From the NCBI GenBank assembly GCA_903813345.2, contig CAIIXF020000009.1, positions 6,692,030 to 6,752,029 of the forward strand: a stretch of DNA of 60,000 nt, written 5' to 3'. Below are positions 55,159-60,000 of the stretch, piece after piece. The notes under the pieces were generated by a model. It saw nothing but the letters and a program-made list of their open reading frames with translations. It did no database searches and was not told the origin of the DNA. The translations under genes and the position numbers were made by a program. The DNA comes from Owenia fusiformis. Its lineage: Eukaryota > Annelida > Polychaeta > Sabellida > Oweniidae. Within the stretch, counting starts at the first letter, position 1; every line of letters starts with the position of its first letter.

Positions 55159-55290
55159 AATGACTGTCAGCCTATCATGTTGACATCGCCCCTCTTTACC
55201 AGAATAACTGTCAGGCTATCATGTTGACATCGCCCCTCTTTACCAGAATGACTGTCAGGCTATCATGTTGACATCGCCCCTCTTTACCAG
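55159..55290. repeat. 44-bp repeat, three tandem copies
   Basis: Units start AATGACTGTCAGGCTATC at 55159, 55203 and 55247 and end CCCCTCTTTACCAG. The copies are almost identical, which indicates recent duplication. Confidence 0.9.
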
Positions 55291-56574
55291 TAGTGCAGGC
55301 TTGTTGCTGAGCACTGGGACTTTCTTGAAATTTTTTAAATTTGCCATAGATCTATTGCTAAAATACAACTCAGCGGTGGCGGTAGGCATATATTTTTGTG
55401 AGTCATCATGACTCAGGTAGTTTCAAAAAAGTGAGTCACAAGAAAAAAAGTTGAGTCAAAGCTATAAAAGTGTTTTTCTTGAGTAAAAATGCATACAAAA
55501 TGTAGAAACCACATACAAAATCTATTTTTTGATTTTGTGCATACCTTTTATTGTACTCTTATAGCACATTAACAACTAACAATTAATTAATTAGGCAATT
55601 GCAAGAAAAATGTCACTATTAATCATCTGATTATCTGGTCCAGCGAGTCATGGGTGTGAATGGAGTGGGAGAGGAGTTTCTCCCTGTGTGGAGTTACACA
55701 AATTGGGGTCAAAGCGTTTCATGTTGAAATTCAACATTTTTGCAATCATTCCAAAGTCTAAAACGGCAATATAAGTCCGACCACAATACTGGGCATCATT
55801 TAAATTGAATACGGTAGAATCTTGTAATTATAAAATGAAACCGAAAGTAGATTTGTTTTCATACCTAATTTATCATCATTACCCCCCTTAATGTGCGATC
55901 GACTGGATTTTCATGTGCCCATTATCTATCTTCATAGGATCAGCTTCAGATCTAGTGAATCGAAGATCTTAACTTGAGGGAGTTAATTGAAAATACTTGG
56001 TGAAAACTTACGATAGATCGGTCACTGTGAGCACCATTGATAAACCTACTGCGCATTACATCTGCGCATGCTGATGAAGGGGACGGCTCAAGGAAACTTG
56101 CTAACTTAGCGAAGGAATTTTGCGAACTTGCGAAGGAAACTAAAGGTTCGTAAATCTAGCGTGTGAACATTCAAGGAAAGACTTTATGCGGTAATTTAGA
56201 TAAATATACGATCACTAAAATCCTTAGAAGGGAGTATGAAATTAATAAATTATTGTTCAATGTTATGTTCGTTTTATTGCATTTTTGATACGCCCCCTAG
56301 CACACGAGATAAACAAATCAAGGGATCGATCAATGTTTTCAAGTTTATCATTGAATCTGAATCACAGGGCTTTAAAAATTATATGAAATACCGAAATAAG
56401 AAAATGATCGGTAGGAAGGAGGCTCGATTGCGCTGAACGAAATGTTAGATTTCCGGAATTAGCAAAATTATAAATTTGATCAATCACGTATTTTCACGTA
56501 TAGGGATCAATTTAACCAAGTACCAAGCGGGGATTTTGCATGTGAAACAAACGTGCGTCAGAAAGACTCGGTAG

Positions 56575-57045
56575 ACGCCATTTTTCAAAATGGACGCCAT
56601 TTTTCAAAATGGCCGCCATTTTAACGTATTTTACTATAACTCGAAAAGTAGTGGAGCGATTTTGTTCATATTTGGTATGTGAATACTATAAGCATGACAC
56701 ACTGTCCTATGACACTTTTGGTAGAAGGCGACCATTTTGAAAAAAATTTTGAAAAATGGCCGCCATTTTAACATATTTTACTATAACTCGAAAAGTAGTG
56801 AAGCGATTTTGTTCATATTTGGTATGTGAATACTTTAAGCACGACACACTGTCTAATGGCACTTTTGGTAGAAGGCGTTCATTTTTCAAAATGGCTGCCA
56901 TTTTAACGTATTTTACTATAACTTGAAAAGTAATGGAGCGATTTTGTTTATATTTGGTATGTCAATACCATAAGCATGGCACATGGTCTAATAGCACTTT
57001 TGGTAGAAGGTGGCCATTTTGAAAAATGGCTGCCATTTTTGCTAT
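56575..57045. repeat. ~150-bp repeat, three diverged tandem copies
   Basis: Each unit contains AAAATGGCCGCCATTTTAAC, TTTTACTATAACTCGAAAAG, GGAGCGATTTTGTTCATATT and GCACTTTTGGTAGAAGG. It resembles the 145-bp array at 11.1-12.3 kb in its CCGCCATTTT blocks. A minus-strand open frame (56707-56901) runs through it and is not a gene. Confidence 0.8.
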
Positions 57046-57371
57046 ATCCTTTGTTTGCAAAAATGCCCTCCATGGCTGTTCGATGGGATTCGCTACGCTT
57101 TGGCGTTGCCATTGTTCTTGTGCTATCCTATGGTATAGAGCCTCTTTAAACTACTTGACTAGTTATTGGCTAGGAGGCTCAATTTGTGATCAATACAATA
57201 ATTAAGTTATTGTCTACAAGCCATATTGCAAATCTTAAATATCACCATTTGAATAAATCATAGACAAATCTGATATATGTTATGACATTGAAGGAATAGC
57301 AAAAAAATGAATTACAATAGACAAGCAAACTAGGATTAATTATTTTCACATGTTCAGTTTTCACTTCCAGA

Positions 57372-58501
57372 ATGTCAGAAAATAAAAACGCACCAGGTAG
57401 TGGATTTAACACAGTCTATGGCCCTCCGTTGACAGCAGAACCAGTGGGTCCATCGGCTCCTCCCCCAGAAAGTGGGTACAATAGTGCAGCATATAACACA
57501 CAGTATGGGGCTGCGGCTGCCCCTGCTGCCCCTCCCCCAAGCTATAACAGTGTAGTTAGTCCCCAACAGCATGCCTTCTCAATATCATACGCTGATTTCC
57601 TGCCTGACATGACTGAAGAGGGTGGTGTATTCTCAAGTGCAAAATATGAACGATTCGAGTAAGTGCATCTTTTTATTCCAGTCATTTTTGTTTGATAATA
57701 GTGATTCTGAATTAAAATAGACATGTACATTGTACAGGTTGGGCCAAAAAAGAAACGATATACCCAAATTAAAATTGAAATAAAAAATGCTCTAGACAAA
57801 GGCACTATGATAAATTATATAAGTCATGTAAATTATGAAAGATATTTCAGTTTTTTCTTGATAATTTTACTGCCTTATCTTGGTTAGAAATTTGCATTAT
57901 ACTGAACATGTGTTTTTTTGTTATTTCATTTTCAATTTAGGTATCAGTTTTTGGCCTACCCTGTATAAAGGTAACTTTGGGCCTAGATGCCTGCCGTTAC
58001 TAGTATATGAAACTCAAAACGTATTGAAGAGAGTTAATATGTACGCTGAATCCCCTCTTTTAAATCTTGAAAAATTGCCATTGATTATCACACTTACTGA
58101 AAGTGCTATTTTCTAGTCGTCCTGTGCCGATGGCCATGCATCTTCGCCTGCATTGGGTGGGCACCACATAAAATCTTAAAATCTTTAAATTCCAGGAAAA
58201 CCATTAATTCATTCAATTTGAAATTTTTACAGATTCAAGAGCAGAATCTCAGCACCAAGTTCTGATTATATTTTGAGCATTCTTGGTAAACAATTTGGAG
58301 GGTGCTAAATGTTAAAAAATGTCTTGTTTCTTATAGCATTGTTGTAAGCAAAGCAAATGCATGGCTACGCTCTCAACCCCACGTAAGAGTGTCATGCTGT
58401 GAGACACTTGAAACTAAGCTTAGATATGGAAACATAGATACACAAAAATCAACCTATTATGAAAGAGGAGAGTCAAATCAACGCTATGCCAGATCTTTAA
58501 G
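57372..58501 (+). CDS. Unrecognised proline-rich protein, first two coding exons (3' end not found)
   Basis: Coding exon 1 is 57372-57658. An acceptor (TTCACTTCCAG) ends one base before the ATG, so a 5' UTR exon lies upstream. Exon 2 is 58337-58501, following TTTCTTATAG. Phases fit at both ends (2 and 2). Residues 1-~65 are low-complexity, Pro/Ala/Ser/Tyr-rich, with PPPSY, a PPxY-type WW-binding motif. After it comes a folded-looking stretch (FSISYADFLPDMTEEGG, KYERF, ANAWLRSQPHVRVSCCE, TYYERGESNQRY). I do not recognise the family; no signal peptide or membrane segment is visible. The next exon must lie beyond 58502 and I could not find it. Confidence 0.7.
57733..57965. mobile_element. Foldback element (TACAGGGTGGGCCAAA ends) in an intron
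   Basis: The left end GTACAGGTTGGGCCAAAA and right end TTTTTGGCCTACCCTGTA are inverse. It is the longer relative of the 77-bp element at 8523-8599. It lies in the intron of the proline-rich gene. Confidence 0.75.
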
Positions 58502-60000
58502 GTAAGACTAGTTGATATTGTTTTTTTGTCACCACCAAAAGTGGTAACATAATTGTTATGGTCTCGATTTTTGTAATGGCGGTGGGCATCCAGGATCAGG
58601 CATCTGTAACAAATGGCAGGTGGTGGCATGTGCAGATATGGCATGTGCATATGTCTTGTATTTCACTGGGTTGATACTTTCTGTAAATTAGACACTAATT
58701 CAATCTAAAAGTAGAGTTTATCTAATTTGGCTTGTGTTTGGGTGTTCCTGCACTTGGACCTTTGAGACAGATATGCCTCACTTCAGTTTTAAATGAGCTC
58801 CTCTCTTTATTGCCACAATCAAAAAGCTAAAGATATGCGCCTCACTCTCCAGAATAACACAAAATGTGTAGATTTGAATGAACTATTAAGACAATCCTGT
58901 TTGAATCGATCAGTTCAATATCAACCTCACTTTGATTTTCTCAAAAATTACTATTAATTAAATATTTAGTGACATGGCAAAAAATCTCTCCAAACCTCGC
59001 CCTGCTTGCTTGGCAGTAGAAGAACACAATGATAACACTTACATAATGAGATTATTCCCAATTAAACAGAAAATTGATGATTTAAAATATAAAATCTCTA
59101 AAAGTTATACAATTAATCTACAACTCATCATTGCGAGAGGAATATTTCTCAAAGGATGTTAAAAAAGCGATGAGGCAAGCGCTTCGTCTCCCTCATCCTG
59201 GCTACGCTAGAGATATTACACTGATGTAAATATTATTAATGCTGGTACTTATACTAATAATCATTAGACTCCATTCCTGGGTTCACGACTAAGGTCATAA
59301 ACCTGATTGGCTCAATTTGACATGTTGCCGACTGCAAGGCAACCTGCTTTTCCAAGTTCACTGTTCAGAGTAAAAAGTAACATTAGAATTAATTAGAAAA
59401 TTGTTAATGACTGGATAATACTGGATAATGACAATTATAAGATAGTATATGATATTGACAAATTCTAGAAACATGAGAAAGATAAAGTAACTCAGAGCTT
59501 TTACTACGTGATGTGATGATACATTGGTTTATATATATATACAAACTGAAATCTCATTATGAAGCAAAAAACGCATCTTTTTATTACTGCACATGTACCC
59601 AGACATAAAACCTGTGTCATATTTGACATTTTTTGCCGAGAAAAAATATAATTTCAGTGTTTGGTAGGGATTACAGAGAGGGTAATTTATACTGAAGTCA
59701 GTAGAGTATATGTGTGGAGGAAGGGTGTCTACTGGAGATTAGATGTGTCACGGATTCCCAATATTGGACAGAATTTTTTTGGACCGTGACACCTCTACTG
59801 GAGATAAGTGTTGACTAGAGAAATGTGTTCACTAAGATAGGTTTTACTTATCCCGTGTCAGGACTGTGGTCCTGTGAACATCTCAATCTTTAGCCTGTGT
59901 GATTACAACATGGGAGAATTTTTTACGCTTTTTACGCTTCAGATACCTACTTCAATAGATTCCTTGGTATTTTAGCATTCCTTTCATGTAGTTGAATCCA
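58502..60000. other. Intron or intergenic DNA to the right edge
   Basis: Contains a TTGTCACCACC...GGTGGTGGCA inverted-repeat segment (58527-58640) and an element of the TACAGTAAAACCTG family at ~59675-59849, whose interior resembles the copy at 9252-9395. The frame at 58974-59162 has no recognisable domain. No further exon of the proline-rich gene was found. Confidence 0.4.

Larger units (their letters stand above)
52189..57370. other. Long intergenic stretch, AT-rich; two tandem arrays, no gene seen
   Basis: No exon is recognisable. At 53090-53370 the word CACGCATTTG recurs in several forms. Around 53700-54560 the sequence is very A/T-rich, with many TTTTTGAAAAAA runs. At 55111-55131 there is a C9-T-C10 run. 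The two arrays are listed separately. Confidence 0.5.

Overview
The window is nuclear DNA of a multicellular animal. Genes are split by GT-AG introns, base composition is AT-rich, and introns and intergenic DNA are packed with small inverted-repeat elements, minisatellites and satellite-like arrays. The gene content (sarcoplasmic calcium-binding protein, somatomedin-B class-B-like receptor, small HERC ligase, PRPF31, RLIG1) suggests a marine invertebrate, possibly a lophotrochozoan. I cannot name the species. All gene identities come from reading translations; no database search was possible.

Layout. (1) 1.3-3.3 kb, + strand: a sarcoplasmic calcium-binding protein (SCP) gene. (2) 3.8-25.4 kb, - strand: the 5' two thirds of a small HERC ubiquitin ligase (HERC3/HERC4 type). 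I placed fourteen coding exons with matching splice phases, giving seven RCC1 blades and the linker. The HECT domain is not visible and should lie past the left edge. (3) 5.5-8.1 kb, + strand: an intronless seven-transmembrane receptor gene nested inside a HERC intron. (4) 25.5-32.4 kb: nested transposon-like foldback elements. (5) 32.4-40.4 kb, - strand: a complete 12-exon PRPF31 gene predicted to encode 499 residues. (6) 43.1-44.1 kb, - strand: a single-exon RLIG1 (C12orf29-type) RNA ligase gene. (7) 44.5-52.2 kb: stacked non-autonomous elements with long terminal inverted repeats and repeated self-complementary palindromes. (8) 57.4-58.5 kb, + strand: the first two coding exons of an unrecognised proline-rich protein.

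The most unusual structure is in the HERC gene at 9.7-10.7 kb. A 39-bp minisatellite consists of tandem copies of one exon's 3' splice site plus the first codons of that exon. Each of the 26 copies keeps an AG acceptor. The period is 13 codons, and the whole array is open in the exon's own frame. The exon could therefore be anything from 60 to 1,035 nt long without a frameshift, with peptides of the form IYKQCVMSLFCLQ inserted. A second HERC intron carries a ~5 kb array dense in AGGTCA direct repeats of the DR1 nuclear-receptor type. PRPF31 shows a second tandem duplication that copies a splice acceptor.

The genes do not form a pathway. They are unrelated housekeeping or signalling genes that share a repeat-rich neighbourhood. 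The recurring theme is repeat growth and element insertion inside introns and at splice junctions.
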